This document shows, piece after piece, positions 24,714-33,726 of a stretch of 52,628 bases of DNA. Below the pieces are notes generated by a model. That model worked only from the letters and a program-made list of their open reading frames with translations. It searched no databases and was not told the origin of the DNA. The DNA is from DATBGO01 sp050011895 (lineage in GTDB: Bacteria > Actinomycetota > Actinomycetes > Streptosporangiales > Streptosporangiaceae). A program made the translations under genes and the position numbers. The stretch spans positions 1-52,628 of the forward strand of contig JBEKIF010000056.1 of the NCBI GenBank assembly GCA_050011895.1. The letters are read 5' to 3'. Every line of letters starts with the position of its first letter. The stretch's first letter is position 1.

Positions 24714-26105
24714 TCGTCCGGCCCGGCTGGCTGGCCGGTGCCGGGCAGGTTCTGCGGAGGCCCCGTTCCCGCTGCCCGTGCGAGCAGTGCCAGATTCCCG
24801 CAGATCGGCCGCCGGCCTCAGCTCCCGGGCTGCTCGTGCTCCCCTGCCGCGGAGGGCGAGCCAGCCGTACAGCCCGATGGGATAGGCGAAGTACCCCAGC
24901 CGGGTAGCGGGGGAGAGCGCGAACATCAGGGTGAGCCCGAGGGCCAGCCGGCGGGCTGCCGCCGCGCCGTCCGCGGGTGGCCGGACGACGAGCGAGACCG
25001 CAATCGCGAGACCGGCCGCGATCAGCAGGCCGATAGCAGCCAGCCGGCCATCCGGTCCGATCATCGCGAGCAGGTGCCCGGGCAGCGGGCTCTCCGCCGG
25101 AGTCTTGATGTGGGTCAGGCCGAGCGGGAAGAGCACGGTGTTCTGGATCATCACGGCCGGCCCGGCGAGGATCGCCGGGGCAAGCGCCACGACGACCACC
25201 GCGGTCGTGGCGACCGCGGCGATGATGAACCGGGCTGCCTCGCGAGCGCCATCCCGGGCCGCAAGCATAGCGGCGAGCACCGCCAGCGCGGGCCACGCGG
25301 TGGCCTTCATCGCGCATGCGGCGCCAAGCGCGATCGCCGCGGGCCATAGCGCCAGCGTGCGTGACCGTTGGCTGAGCAAGGCCAGCGCCAGGCACATCAG
25401 CGCCAGCACCGGCGGGTCGGTGATGCCGAGTGCCAGCGGGAACGCCACCGCCGGGGAGGCGACGGCGAAGAGGCTGCAGCGCAGCGCCTCGCGCCGTCCG
25501 GCGACGCGGAACGCCAGGGTGAGCAGCACCACTGAGGTGGCGCCGAGCCACAGCCTCGGGTCGCCTGCCAGGCCTTGTACGCCCAAGGCCCTGGGCAGGC
25601 CGAACACCGCCATGGCCGGCAGGTACGGGTTGTAAGCGATCGGCCCGGCCAGGGGCCCGAGCTGCGAGCCGGACAGGTAAGGGGTTCCGTGCGCCAGCAG
25701 CAACGCCGCGGACCGGGAGACGACCAGGACATCGGGTGTCGCGGGCGCGTGGGCGGCAAGCCAGGCCAGCGGGATCACCAGGGCGCCGGCCAGGCTCGCG
25801 ACGAGCGCGGCGTCTCTTCCGTACGAGCGCCACCGGGCGGCGGCGAGGGCGGCGGCGGCGTACGCTGCGGCCGCCCAGATACCCCAGGAGCGGTCGTCGC
25901 CCGGCCCGCTGAAAATCGCAACCAGTCCGGCATATCCGGCGAAGACCACATACCAGATAGCCAGCCGCCCCGAGCCGGGCCCGGGCGCAGCCGGACGCGT
26001 CCGTGCCGGGTCGAGCGGGATCGTGCTGGCCTGCACTGCCGTGCTGGTTCTCATCGATCCGTCACGGGGCCCGTCCAACGGCCTGTCATTCCCTCGGCTA
26101 GTCAT
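24564..26105 (-). CDS. GT87/DUF2029-like polytopic membrane protein
   Basis: About ten membrane helices in a 513-residue protein, with GTPYLSGSQ and IAYNPYLPAM in the first extracytoplasmic loop, typical of DUF2029 (GT87) polyprenyl-phosphate-mannose-dependent mannosyltransferases. Such enzymes add mannose to cell-envelope glycolipids. The last membrane helix ends near residue 430 and a hydrophilic tail of about 85 residues follows, its final 50 encoded antisense to the SRPBCC gene. The original stop seems lost. Start: ATG at 26105; an upstream open stretch to 26195 is Arg-rich and unlikely coding. ATG at 26054 is an alternative. Confidence 0.75.
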   Translation of the reverse strand: MTSRGNDRPLDGPRDGSMRTSTAVQASTIPLDPARTRPAAPGPGSGRLAIWYVVFAGYAGLVAIFSGPGDDRSWGIWAAAAYAAAALAAARWRSYGRDAALVASLAGALVIPLAWLAAHAPATPDVLVVSRSAALLLAHGTPYLSGSQLGPLAGPIAYNPYLPAMAVFGLPRALGVQGLAGDPRLWLGATSVVLLTLAFRVAGRREALRCSLFAVASPAVAFPLALGITDPPVLALMCLALALLSQRSRTLALWPAAIALGAACAMKATAWPALAVLAAMLAARDGAREAARFIIAAVATTAVVVVALAPAILAGPAVMIQNTVLFPLGLTHIKTPAESPLPGHLLAMIGPDGRLAAIGLLIAAGLAIAVSLVVRPPADGAAAARRLALGLTLMFALSPATRLGYFAYPIGLYGWLALRGRGARAARELRPAADLRESGTARTGSGNGASAEPARHRPASRAGRSARFGGLLDRGESHRDAFMRSLRAIGNLGISVVTEPFVEHGDTVGEELP

Positions 26106-26390
26106 TAGCGGCTCGTGCCTACCGGACCGGCATAGCCGCACTGGCTTGGGGCGGTGCAAGGAGCCGCCTTGAGGCATCCCGGAGGCCCCCCGCACCTGAG
26201 GTGTCGTCTCCGCCGGCCAGTCATGGCACCGACAGATCAGTACAGTTTGTCACTCGCGGGCCGGGTCGCGGGCGCCGCACCCCGATGACGGCAGGCCGGT
26301 GCCCGCTCTGGACCTGGTGGCGGCCAGGATGGCGTGATGACCGGCCGCCGTCGGATGCCGGGACGCAGACTGCCCGGGCGAGCTGAGCCG

Positions 26391-27261
26391 TCACCGCTGC
26401 CAGGGCCCGGCGGACCGGCTGGCCCAGCGGTAACCGGGGGCGCCGCGGCCAAGGATCCTGTCGACCGCTGAGCCCACGCTGCCGTCCTCGGCGATCAGCC
26501 GGCGGATCACCACGATCAGGCAGGGGATGGCCCAGAAGTCGCCGCAGACCCACAAGAGCGCGGCACCGATCTGCTGATCGGCGAACGGCGGCAGGGTCAC
26601 TCCAGGGATGTGGTTGTAGACCGCATACCAGGAACTCTGGCTGAACAGGCTCATCGATATCCGCCTGGGCGGCCGCCGACATCCGCGGCCGCAGCGGAGG
26701 CGACGGGATGAACTGCAGCCAGAAGAGGATCCCCGTGATAAAGAAGCTGGCGTGCATCAGCCAGATGTGCACGGCCTGGTTGTTCTCCGCGAGATCGAAC
26801 AGCGCCGGGATGTGCCAGGCCACCATCGCCACGTTGAACAACGCGATGGCCACCCAGGGCCGCAGCAGCGCGCCGCCGGCCGCGCGGACCGGGCGCGCCC
26901 AGCCGGCCCGCATGACCTCCCTGGTTGCGCTGCGGCCCAGCCGCCCGGGCAGCGCGTCAAGCAGCGGCTGCCAGGGAGCGCCGGCCACGATGAGCGTCGG
27001 CGCGGCGAACATGAGCAGCAGGTGCTGGACCATGTGCACGAAGAAGTAGTCGTCCGACCAGTAGTCGATCGGCGACTGGACAGCGATCAGCAGGACGGCT
27101 AGCCCGCCGTAGAACAGCAGCGACCGTTTCCGCCGCTGCCTGGCGCGGTCGGGCCTGGACCGGCGGGCGAGCCGGGCCAGGCCGATCTCATGCCAGCAGA
27201 CCAGGACGATCACGATGATCATGAACGGGTCATAGGACCAGTGCTGGGTCAGGTAGCTCAT
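26391..27261 (-). pseudogene. CtaG-like cytochrome c oxidase assembly protein, frameshifted
   Basis: From ATG at 27261 the frame encodes a caa3-type CtaG membrane protein (HWSYDPFMIIVIVLVCWHE, then PTLIVAGAPWQPLLDALPG, then ILFWLQFIPSPPLRPR). Near 26655-26665 homology jumps to another frame, MSLFSQSSWYAVYNHIPGV through ADQQIGAALLWVCGDFWA to stop at 26391. One membrane helix expected between RMSAAAQA and SMSLFSQSS is missing, so a deletion of some 40-50 bp with a frameshift is the likely lesion. It ends the left-hand oxidase operon. An intact homologue lies at 38553-39500 and could cover the function in copper insertion. Confidence 0.7.
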
Positions 27262-27272
27262 CGCGGTCCCCC

Positions 27273-28571
27273 TCAGCTCGAAGAGCCATAGGGGATCTCG
27301 ACGCGCAGCGTCTGCGCCAGGCTCCAGCTTGCTGCGCCGCCCGCCAGCCGCCAGTCGGCGAACGAGCTGCCGTGGGCGGTCAGGGCGTCGAGGTGACCAG
27401 CGGGCCCGACGGCGAGCGTCGCCGTCCATCTGGGCAGCCCCGGCAGCGCCCGCCAGGACGCCCCCGGCCCGGCCAGCGCCTCGCCCAGGCCGTCGCCTAG
27501 CACCAGGCCGACCGCGCCGCCCGGCCCGAACGAAGCCGACCGCACCGTGGCGCTCCCGGGGCGCAGCGGCGCGGAAAGTCGCCAGCGGGCGCCGCCGTCG
27601 GTCGACCAGGCGGCCAGCAGGCTCGCAGTGGCGCCCGCGCCGGATTCGAGCAGTACCTGGGTGCGGGGGCCGGTCGTGCCCATCCGGAGCACCTCGACGT
27701 CGCCGCGCGCCAGCGGCGCCGGGATGGCCGGACCGGCCGGCGTCCAGGTGCGGCTGCGCAGCGCGAAGATGCCCGCGATCCCCGGATGGCCGCAGCGGCC
27801 CGCGAGCAGCGGGCCGCCCGGGCCGCCGAACGCGGCAGCGGTGAGGCCGGTTAGCCCGCAGGCCCGGCCCGCCGGGGTGCTGGCCAGCGACTGCACGCTG
27901 GCCAGCTTGGTCCACGCCGTTCCGAGACGGGAGCCGAGCTGCGCGCCGCCGCCCTGGCCCAAGGCGATGAGCTGGCCGCCCTGCCCCGCCGCGAGCGCAT
28001 CGGGGACGTCGGCGAGGCCGGGATCAGCGAGCGTGCCCGTCGACCAGCTGGCGCCGCCGTCGGCGGTCGAGGCCAGCGGCGAGAACAACAGGTCCTGGCT
28101 GGGGCGGAAGCCGGTCACCAGCGAGTTCAGGCCGGTGACCGCCGCCACGATGCCCCCGTTGTCGGCCACGCCCACCGGGGTGGCCAGGCGCCATTTGGGC
28201 GTGCCCGCCGGGCGGCTGAACAGCTCCCAGAAGTCGTTCTCCTGTGCGCTTGCACCGCCCATCACCACGATCGCCCAGCTGGCTCCGGCAGCGGCGGTGA
28301 CCGCGGTGGCCAGCTGGGGCAGCGGGGCAGCGGCCGGCACCGACGGCGGCTTGCCCGCCGCCACGCTGCCGCAGCCCGCGATGAGGAGCGCAGCGACAGC
28401 CGGCACCGTGGCAGCCCGCAGTGCCCGCAGTGCGCTGCCCCGGACTGCGCTGCCCCGGACTGCGCTGCCCCGGACTGCGCTGCCCCGGACTGCGCTGCCC
28501 CGGACTGCGCTGCCCCGGACTGCGCTGCCCCGGAGTGATCCCGCGGCGGCCCAGGGGCACCGGCCGGTCAC
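27273..28571 (-). CDS. Secreted lipoprotein with Asp-box/beta-propeller-like repeats
   Basis: A 432-residue protein. An Arg/Gly/Ser/Ala/Val tail from tandem 15-bp repeats (residues 16-47) precedes a hydrophobic stretch and a lipobox, ALLIAGC (C67), so the mature protein is a lipid-anchored lipoprotein. The rest has Asp-box-like turns (STADGGASWSTG, AWSTDGGARWRLS) spaced as in BNR/Ycf48-type propellers. The start overlaps the Sco-fusion stop (ATGA), and CtaG follows after 11 bp, so it belongs to the oxidase operon. Ycf48-like proteins assist photosystem assembly; a comparable role for the oxidase would be a guess. Confidence 0.75.
   Translation of the reverse strand: MTGRCPWAAAGSLRGSAVRGSAVRGSAVRGSAVRGSAVRGSAVRGSALRALRAATVPAVAALLIAGCGSVAAGKPPSVPAAAPLPQLATAVTAAAGASWAIVVMGGASAQENDFWELFSRPAGTPKWRLATPVGVADNGGIVAAVTGLNSLVTGFRPSQDLLFSPLASTADGGASWSTGTLADPGLADVPDALAAGQGGQLIALGQGGGAQLGSRLGTAWTKLASVQSLASTPAGRACGLTGLTAAAFGGPGGPLLAGRCGHPGIAGIFALRSRTWTPAGPAIPAPLARGDVEVLRMGTTGPRTQVLLESGAGATASLLAAWSTDGGARWRLSAPLRPGSATVRSASFGPGGAVGLVLGDGLGEALAGPGASWRALPGLPRWTATLAVGPAGHLDALTAHGSSFADWRLAGGAASWSLAQTLRVEIPYGSSS
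28441..28530 (-). repeat. Six perfect 15-bp tandem repeats in the lipoprotein 5' end
   Basis: The unit CGGACTGCGCTGCCC is repeated six times without a mismatch, flanked by one degenerate copy on each side. It encodes repeats of Ser-Ala-Val-Arg-Gly in the positively charged n-region ahead of the lipoprotein signal peptide. Perfect identity implies recent expansion; unit length preserves frame. Confidence 0.95.
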
Positions 28572-30523
28572 GACGGCTTCATAACTTGCTGAGCGGCGCT
28601 GGACAGCTCGCCGGCGAATGACGATTCCGAGCTCGCGGTACCCGGTCCTGGATCGAAGTCAAGCTCGGTGCGGGTGCGCCCGGTCGCGTCGATGACATAG
28701 GCGACGTCGCTGTGCGCGATCATCCCGCCTGATGGCAGGATCTGCGCCGCGATCGAGTAGTCGGCCCACACCTTCTTGAGCTGAGCGACGGGTCCGGTCA
28801 GGAACAGCCAGTTCGGCAGGGTGGTGAGACGTTCCTGCTGGTCGAACGCCCGGGTGTAGGAGACCGCGTAATACACGGGATTGGCCACGATGGCGACGAG
28901 CACGACGTTGCGGGATTTCGCGCCGAGCATCTGGTCGGCAGCGCGGAACTCTTGCGCGATCAGCGGGCAGTCGCTGGTGCACACCGGGTCAAGGAAGGTG
29001 AGCAGCACGACCTTGCCGCGCAGGTTCGCCAGGCTGACCTGCCTGCCGGACTGATCGGTCAGCCGGAAGGCCGGGGCCGTGAAGTCCAGCGGGGCGCTGC
29101 TGCCGTCGATGGCCTGCGCGATGATGGTGTCCGCGCTGGGGCTGGCTTGCGCCAGCGCCATGGGCACCGCGCCGACTACGATGATCACGGCCGCCCACGC
29201 GGCCAGGATGGCGCGGGTGCCTGCCGCGCCGAATGCCCGCGCCATCGGGGCCGGCTTGAGCCGGTCACGCCAGGTCAGCCCGGCGGGTGCTGGATCGCTC
29301 GGGGCTGCAGGTGACGCGCTAGCCGCCGGGCCGCTGGCGGTTGCCGGTGACGCGCCGGCCGGGGCTACCGGGCTAGCTGCGGGCGCGGCGCTGGCCGCGG
29401 TGCCCGCTGTCGCGGCGCCGGGCACGGACTGCGCCGCAGTGACGGTGGCCGGGACGCGGGTCAGTGCCACAAACCCGGCTATAACGATAAGCGCCATCGG
29501 GATCATGCTGTTCGGGTCGGTGCCGAGGCCGCCGAAGAACCCGAAATCCTCGATCAGCACCCAGTCGGCGAGGCACACCGCGGCCATGGCGATGATCGTG
29601 GGCCGCAGCAGCCGCGGCTGCCCGCTCAGCAGCCCGGTGCCGATCAGCGCCAGCGCGACCACGGCGAACAGGTTGACCGCGAAACCGTGCGCCGCGGTGA
29701 AACTGCCGAAACCGCTGACCCAGCGGGCCAGGATGGCAGGCTGACGCGTGCTCGCCATGGACTGGATCATGCTGGTGAGGGTGCCGGGAGCGCCGTATCG
29801 GGTACCTTGCCAGAAACCGCGTCCCGGCCAGGCCTGCAGCACGGCCATGCCGACGAAGAACAGGCCCATGGCCGCCAGGATCCGCCTGCCGAGCTGCGGC
29901 GTCCGCCAGTAACGCTCGGGCAGTGCCACCAGCCCGCCCGCCACGCAGTAGAACGCCGCCGCGCCTGGCGCGCCGAACAGCCAGGTCAGTCCAGGGGCGA
30001 AGATTCCGCCGAAGGCCTCGCCGAAGACCCAGACGATCAGGCCCCAGCCGGCGCTGGCCAGCCCGGCGAGCCTGGACCACTGTCCGCGCGGCGCCGCGAG
30101 CAGCCAGGCGCCGATCCCGACCTGGATCCAGACGGCGGCCGCGCCCGCCTGGACCGGGTGGTACGACCAGGTCGTTCCCGCCCAGTTCACGACGTGCTGC
30201 ACCCAGTCCGGCGAAGCGCTGGCGGTCGGCTCGATCACGTTGGACGGCAGGCCGGCCGCCATGGCCGGCTGGGCCTGCAGGAGCCCGTCGAAGATCCAGA
30301 TGATCCCGAAGCTGATCCGCAGCAGGCGGCGCGCGGCAGGCTCAGCAGCACCGAGGCCGTCGGCCTTGGCCGTGACCCCGAACAGCTCCCTGGCGCTGGC
30401 CCACGCCGCCGCGAGCACGCCGAGGATGAGCAGCACGATGATCCCCTGATGCAGCAGCGCCGACCGGAAGGCCGCCACCAGGATCGGGTTGGTGACGTCC
30501 AGTCCGGAGTTCATCCCGGGCAT
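28568..30523 (-). CDS. Polytopic membrane protein fused to a Sco1/SenC copper-chaperone domain
   Basis: A 651-residue fusion. Residues 18-355 hold about eight membrane helices with weak DoxX-like character. An Ala/Pro linker (360-412), a further helix (about 437-460) and a thioredoxin-fold Sco domain (about 478-645) follow. The Sco copper site is intact: C515 and C519 in DPVCTSDCP and H604 in IAHSDVAYV. Sco proteins deliver copper to the CuA centre of COX2 and reduce its cysteines. In this operon the domain would act outside the membrane on the divergently encoded COX2 and cupredoxin. The membrane part has no assigned role. Confidence 0.88.
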   Translation of the reverse strand: MPGMNSGLDVTNPILVAAFRSALLHQGIIVLLILGVLAAAWASARELFGVTAKADGLGAAEPAARRLLRISFGIIWIFDGLLQAQPAMAAGLPSNVIEPTASASPDWVQHVVNWAGTTWSYHPVQAGAAAVWIQVGIGAWLLAAPRGQWSRLAGLASAGWGLIVWVFGEAFGGIFAPGLTWLFGAPGAAAFYCVAGGLVALPERYWRTPQLGRRILAAMGLFFVGMAVLQAWPGRGFWQGTRYGAPGTLTSMIQSMASTRQPAILARWVSGFGSFTAAHGFAVNLFAVVALALIGTGLLSGQPRLLRPTIIAMAAVCLADWVLIEDFGFFGGLGTDPNSMIPMALIVIAGFVALTRVPATVTAAQSVPGAATAGTAASAAPAASPVAPAGASPATASGPAASASPAAPSDPAPAGLTWRDRLKPAPMARAFGAAGTRAILAAWAAVIIVVGAVPMALAQASPSADTIIAQAIDGSSAPLDFTAPAFRLTDQSGRQVSLANLRGKVVLLTFLDPVCTSDCPLIAQEFRAADQMLGAKSRNVVLVAIVANPVYYAVSYTRAFDQQERLTTLPNWLFLTGPVAQLKKVWADYSIAAQILPSGGMIAHSDVAYVIDATGRTRTELDFDPGPGTASSESSFAGELSSAAQQVMKPS

Positions 30524-30576
30524 CGAGGTCCACTCTCCCTAACTAGGTGCACGGCCGTTCAATGAACGCCTGCCGG

Positions 30577-31206
30577 TCAGCCGGGCAGCACGGGCGGCGA
30601 GGCGTGGGCGGACAGCGCCCGGTTCGCGGCCTCGATCACCGAGTCCACTGCCGAGCGCTGCGCGTCCAGTCTTCCCAGGGCCTGGCTAAGGGCAGCCATG
30701 GCCTGGCTCTTGGCCCGCTGGTTCCTGGCCGCCAGCACCTGCGCGACATCGGTCTGTACATCCTGGGCGTCGGGAGTCGCCCAGTTAGTGAGCCCGGTGA
30801 CCACCGTACCGAGTCTGAAACTGGCCAGGGACTCGGTCACCTGGTACCCGGAAAGGTCGTCGAGCGGCTCACTGTTGGCCAGGGAACAGTTCGACGCGCC
30901 GTACTGGGCGATATAGATCGCGGTCGTCAGGTCGCGGCGGTCGCCCGACTCGACCTGATGCAGGACGCCAAGCGACTCGCCGACGCCGCCCGCGCACGAC
31001 TCGATGCCGGTGTTCATGTCGGCCAGGAACCCGCGCAGGTCGGCGGCGCGCTGCGCCTGTGACGGCCGGTGCACGAGCGCGACGAGCACCGCCCCGGCCA
31101 GCAGCACGATCCCGAGCAGCAGCACCGGCCGCGGGGTGCGACGGGTCGGCCAGCGGGTATGCCGGATCGGGACGTACGGCGGATCAGTACGGGGCGGCGC
31201 GGTCAT
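30577..31206 (-). CDS. Single-TM hypothetical protein of the oxidase locus
   Basis: A 209-residue protein: a basic cytoplasmic N-terminus (1-26), one membrane helix (about 27-45) and an extracytoplasmic helical domain rich in Ala/Gln/Leu with two cysteines (SCAGG near 70 and NCSLA near 107) that could form a disulfide. No family recognised. It starts three bases after the TlpA-like stop and precedes the Sco fusion gene, so it is likely co-transcribed and may be an assembly factor of the oxidase. Confidence 0.7.
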   Translation of the reverse strand: MTAPPRTDPPYVPIRHTRWPTRRTPRPVLLLGIVLLAGAVLVALVHRPSQAQRAADLRGFLADMNTGIESCAGGVGESLGVLHQVESGDRRDLTTAIYIAQYGASNCSLANSEPLDDLSGYQVTESLASFRLGTVVTGLTNWATPDAQDVQTDVAQVLAARNQRAKSQAMAALSQALGRLDAQRSAVDSVIEAANRALSAHASPPVLPG

Positions 31207-31209
31207 GGA

Positions 31210-31923
31210 TCAGCCTCGGTCCTGGCTCTGTCCTGAGTGCTGCGCCTGCGGGATGGCCAGCGCGGCGCCCCGGCCTTCCATGAGGGCGACGTCGGTGGCG
31301 ATTTCCGTCAAGCTCAGCGCACCGAAGACATGCTTGACGATGTCGTGCCTGGCATTGAGGAAGAACGTCTGCGGGAGCAGGAACACGCCATGCGAGACGG
31401 TCGTCGAGGCCGGGAACGGATCGAAGCCGACCGGGTAGGTCACGCCGGACCGCCGCAGGAACTGCTCGGCAGGCGCAGTCTCGTCATTGGAATCCACGCC
31501 GATGATCACGACGGTGCCATGGGTGGCCCGGTAGTACCGGGCGATCAGCGGGGTCTCGCGCTTGCAGGGCGGGCACCAGGACGCGAAGAAATTGACGATC
31601 ACCGGCCGTCCGGCCAGCGCGGCCAGGCTGACCTGGCTGCCGGGATGGCCGAGTGCCTTCAGGGTGAAGTTCTTGAAAAGTGGCAGGGTCCGCGGCTGTG
31701 AGCCGGCACCACCGGTCACGGAGAGCACCGCGATCACGGCCACCACCACAGCCGCGGCGCCCCAGGCGATCTTCCCGGTCCGGCTGCCGCCGCCGAGCAG
31801 CTCCGCCCAGCTCCGGTGCCTGGCAGCCGGGCCGTCAGCCGCCGGCAGATCTCGCTGCCCGGCGGCCGGCTCCTGGGCGGGACCCGGCACGCCCTGCGTA
31901 CGGGCTTCCTCATCGTCCATCAC
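31210..31923 (-). CDS. TlpA/ResA-like membrane-anchored thioredoxin
   Basis: A 237-residue protein with a Pro/Ala/Arg-rich cytoplasmic tail, one membrane helix (about 52-70) and an extracytoplasmic thioredoxin fold with active site ASWCPPCKRETP (C117, C120). TlpA-type proteins reduce the CuA cysteines of COX2 before copper insertion, which fits an operon with Sco and CtaG. GTG start overlaps the histidine-kinase stop (GTGA). The cis-Pro loop is present (FLLPQTFFL). Confidence 0.88.
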   Translation of the reverse strand: MMDDEEARTQGVPGPAQEPAAGQRDLPAADGPAARHRSWAELLGGGSRTGKIAWGAAAVVVAVIAVLSVTGGAGSQPRTLPLFKNFTLKALGHPGSQVSLAALAGRPVIVNFFASWCPPCKRETPLIARYYRATHGTVVIIGVDSNDETAPAEQFLRRSGVTYPVGFDPFPASTTVSHGVFLLPQTFFLNARHDIVKHVFGALSLTEIATDVALMEGRGAALAIPQAQHSGQSQDRG

Positions 31924-33044
31924 GGCCGCCTGATCCGGCGCGGATCGCCTGCCTGCACGGGTACAGGGAGTTGCGCCAGGTCGCCCGCAGGCGGAGCTAG
32001 CACTGGAAGCATGAAATCGAACCTACTGCCCGCGCCTGGTGCGCTGCGCACCCGCACCTCCCCGCCATGTCCGCGCGCTATCGCGCGGACTAGCGGAAGC
32101 CCGAGCCCGGTGCCGCGGTGCCCGCTCGGGCCCGCGCTGGTGGTGAACCGCTCGAAAACGCGCGCCAGCTCAGTCCGCTGGATGCCGCCCCCGGTGTCTT
32201 CGACGATCAGGTGCGCGCCCCGGTCATGGTGCACGACCGACAGCCTGATGGTGTCATCGGGACCGGTGTGCTGGACCGCGTTCTCCAGCAGCGCGTCGAT
32301 CGCCAGGCCAAGGCGCTCGCGGTCCGCGTTGACGGTGACCTCGTCCAGGCGCCCGAGTCGCCAGAGGCGTTGTGCCGCGGGCCGCCAGCGCCGCAGCTCC
32401 TCCATGATGAAGCCGTCCAGCGCGACCGGCTCAGGGCGGAGGAAGTCCGGGTTCTCGGACGCCGCGATCAGGAGCAGCCGCTCGCTGAGGCTCTTGAGCC
32501 TGGTCAGCTCGCCGACCACCACGTGAATGTCACGTTGTCCCTGCTGGTCGGCTAGATCGCGGGCCAGCAGCTCGGCATGGCCGAGCGCGATGGTGATGGG
32601 GGTCCGGAGCTGATGAGAAGCGTCCTGGAGGAACCTGCGCTGGGTTGACAGCAGCCGCGCGTTCTCCTCGCTGACCCTGGCCCGCTCGGTGTCCGCGGCC
32701 ATCGTGCGGTGCGCGTGCCACATCATCACCCAGAACATCGCCGCCATCAGCGGGACCTCGGCCAGCTCGTCGGCCGTCTGGGTATGACGCCACACGTCGA
32801 GGCCGACCGCGGCAGAAGTAGTCGCGATCATCGCGGCCAGCACCCAGGCTGTCGAAGTCGTCCGGCGGACGCGGAAACCGTATAGCAGAGCGAAGCCGAT
32901 CCAGATGAGATGAAACGGGATCGCTTCCCAGTGCGCGAAGATCACGATCCCGGCGAGGCCGAGCAGCCAGGATGCCACCCAGCAGGAATCAAGCCACCAG
33001 GGCCAGTGCCGCAGCCTGCTGGTGACCAGCTCTCTAGGAAGCAA
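31920..33044 (-). CDS. Membrane sensor histidine kinase
   Basis: A 374-residue HK: three membrane helices close together in the first 110 residues with almost no extracytoplasmic loop, a short linker, the H-box ASHQLRTPI (H144), and an ATPase domain with LLENAVQHTG (N box), VEDTGGGI (G1) and GTGLGLPLV (G2). The absence of a periplasmic domain suggests sensing in the membrane, for example of quinone or oxidase state. It overlaps the response-regulator gene by 11 bases and the TlpA gene by four. Confidence 0.92.
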   Translation of the reverse strand: MLPRELVTSRLRHWPWWLDSCWVASWLLGLAGIVIFAHWEAIPFHLIWIGFALLYGFRVRRTTSTAWVLAAMIATTSAAVGLDVWRHTQTADELAEVPLMAAMFWVMMWHAHRTMAADTERARVSEENARLLSTQRRFLQDASHQLRTPITIALGHAELLARDLADQQGQRDIHVVVGELTRLKSLSERLLLIAASENPDFLRPEPVALDGFIMEELRRWRPAAQRLWRLGRLDEVTVNADRERLGLAIDALLENAVQHTGPDDTIRLSVVHHDRGAHLIVEDTGGGIQRTELARVFERFTTSAGPSGHRGTGLGLPLVRAIARGHGGEVRVRSAPGAGSRFDFMLPVLAPPAGDLAQLPVPVQAGDPRRIRRP

Positions 33045-33726
33045 GTTGATATCCCGCGCCGCGCACCGTCTTGATCAGCTCGAAGCCCAGCTTCGACCGC
33101 AGCCGCCGCACGCAGACGTCGACCACATTGGAGCCTGGATCGAAGTCGTACCCCCAGATCGACGCCAGCAGCTGATCCTTGCCGACCGACTGGCCCGCGT
33201 GCTCCATGAGCTCCTTGAGCAGCAGGAACTCCAGCCTGGTGAGCGCTATCGGGCCGTTGCCCCGGTTCGCCTCCAGCCTGCCCACGTCGAGAATGAGCTC
33301 GCCGGTCCTGATCGTCTCGGTCCGCAGCGGACCCCCGGCCCGCAGCTGGACCCGTACCCGGGCCAGCAGCTCAGCCAGGGAGAACGGCTTGGTCAGGTAA
33401 TCCTTCGCCCCGAGTTCCAGGCAGAACACCTTCGCTGTCACCTCGTCGAGGCAGGACAGCACCATGATCGCCTGGTCCGGGCGGCTGCGCAGCAGCTGCG
33501 CCAGCACTGTCCGCCCGTCCATATCCGGCATGATCAGGTCAAGGATGACCAGGTCGTAGCCGTCGGCCAGGGCGCGGCTCAGGCCGCCTGAGCCGTCCGG
33601 GGCGGTGTCGGCGTCGTATCCGGCACTGGACAGGGCGCGGCAGATGAAATCACTGATCCTCGGCTCGTCCTCGACCAGCAGGATCCGGGACCCGGCCGGC
33701 CGGCCGGCCGGCTGATCTGTCGTCAT
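33034..33726 (-). CDS. OmpR/PhoB-family response regulator
   Basis: A 230-residue regulator with a receiver domain (acid pocket VEDEP, phospho-acceptor D63 in LDLIMPDMDG, switch Lys in YLTKPF) and a C-terminal winged helix (LTRLEFLLLKELMEHAG, VVDVCVRRLRSKLG). I chose ATG at 33726 (MTTDQP); an upstream start at 33756 adds ten residues. First gene of the leftward operon, divergent from the oxidase structural genes across a 426-bp spacer, so it probably controls both operons. Confidence 0.92.
   Translation of the reverse strand: MTTDQPAGRPAGSRILLVEDEPRISDFICRALSSAGYDADTAPDGSGGLSRALADGYDLVILDLIMPDMDGRTVLAQLLRSRPDQAIMVLSCLDEVTAKVFCLELGAKDYLTKPFSLAELLARVRVQLRAGGPLRTETIRTGELILDVGRLEANRGNGPIALTRLEFLLLKELMEHAGQSVGKDQLLASIWGYDFDPGSNVVDVCVRRLRSKLGFELIKTVRGAGYQLAS

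Noticed and set aside
26221..27915. Single 564-codon minus-strand frame spanning CtaG
   Set aside because: The first 218 codons are a shadow of the lipoprotein gene; CtaG begins at the ATG at 27261 and then shifts frame.
28421..28540. CRISPR-like or RNA repeat array
   Set aside because: Units are 15 bp without spacers, inside a coding frame; a minisatellite, not CRISPR.
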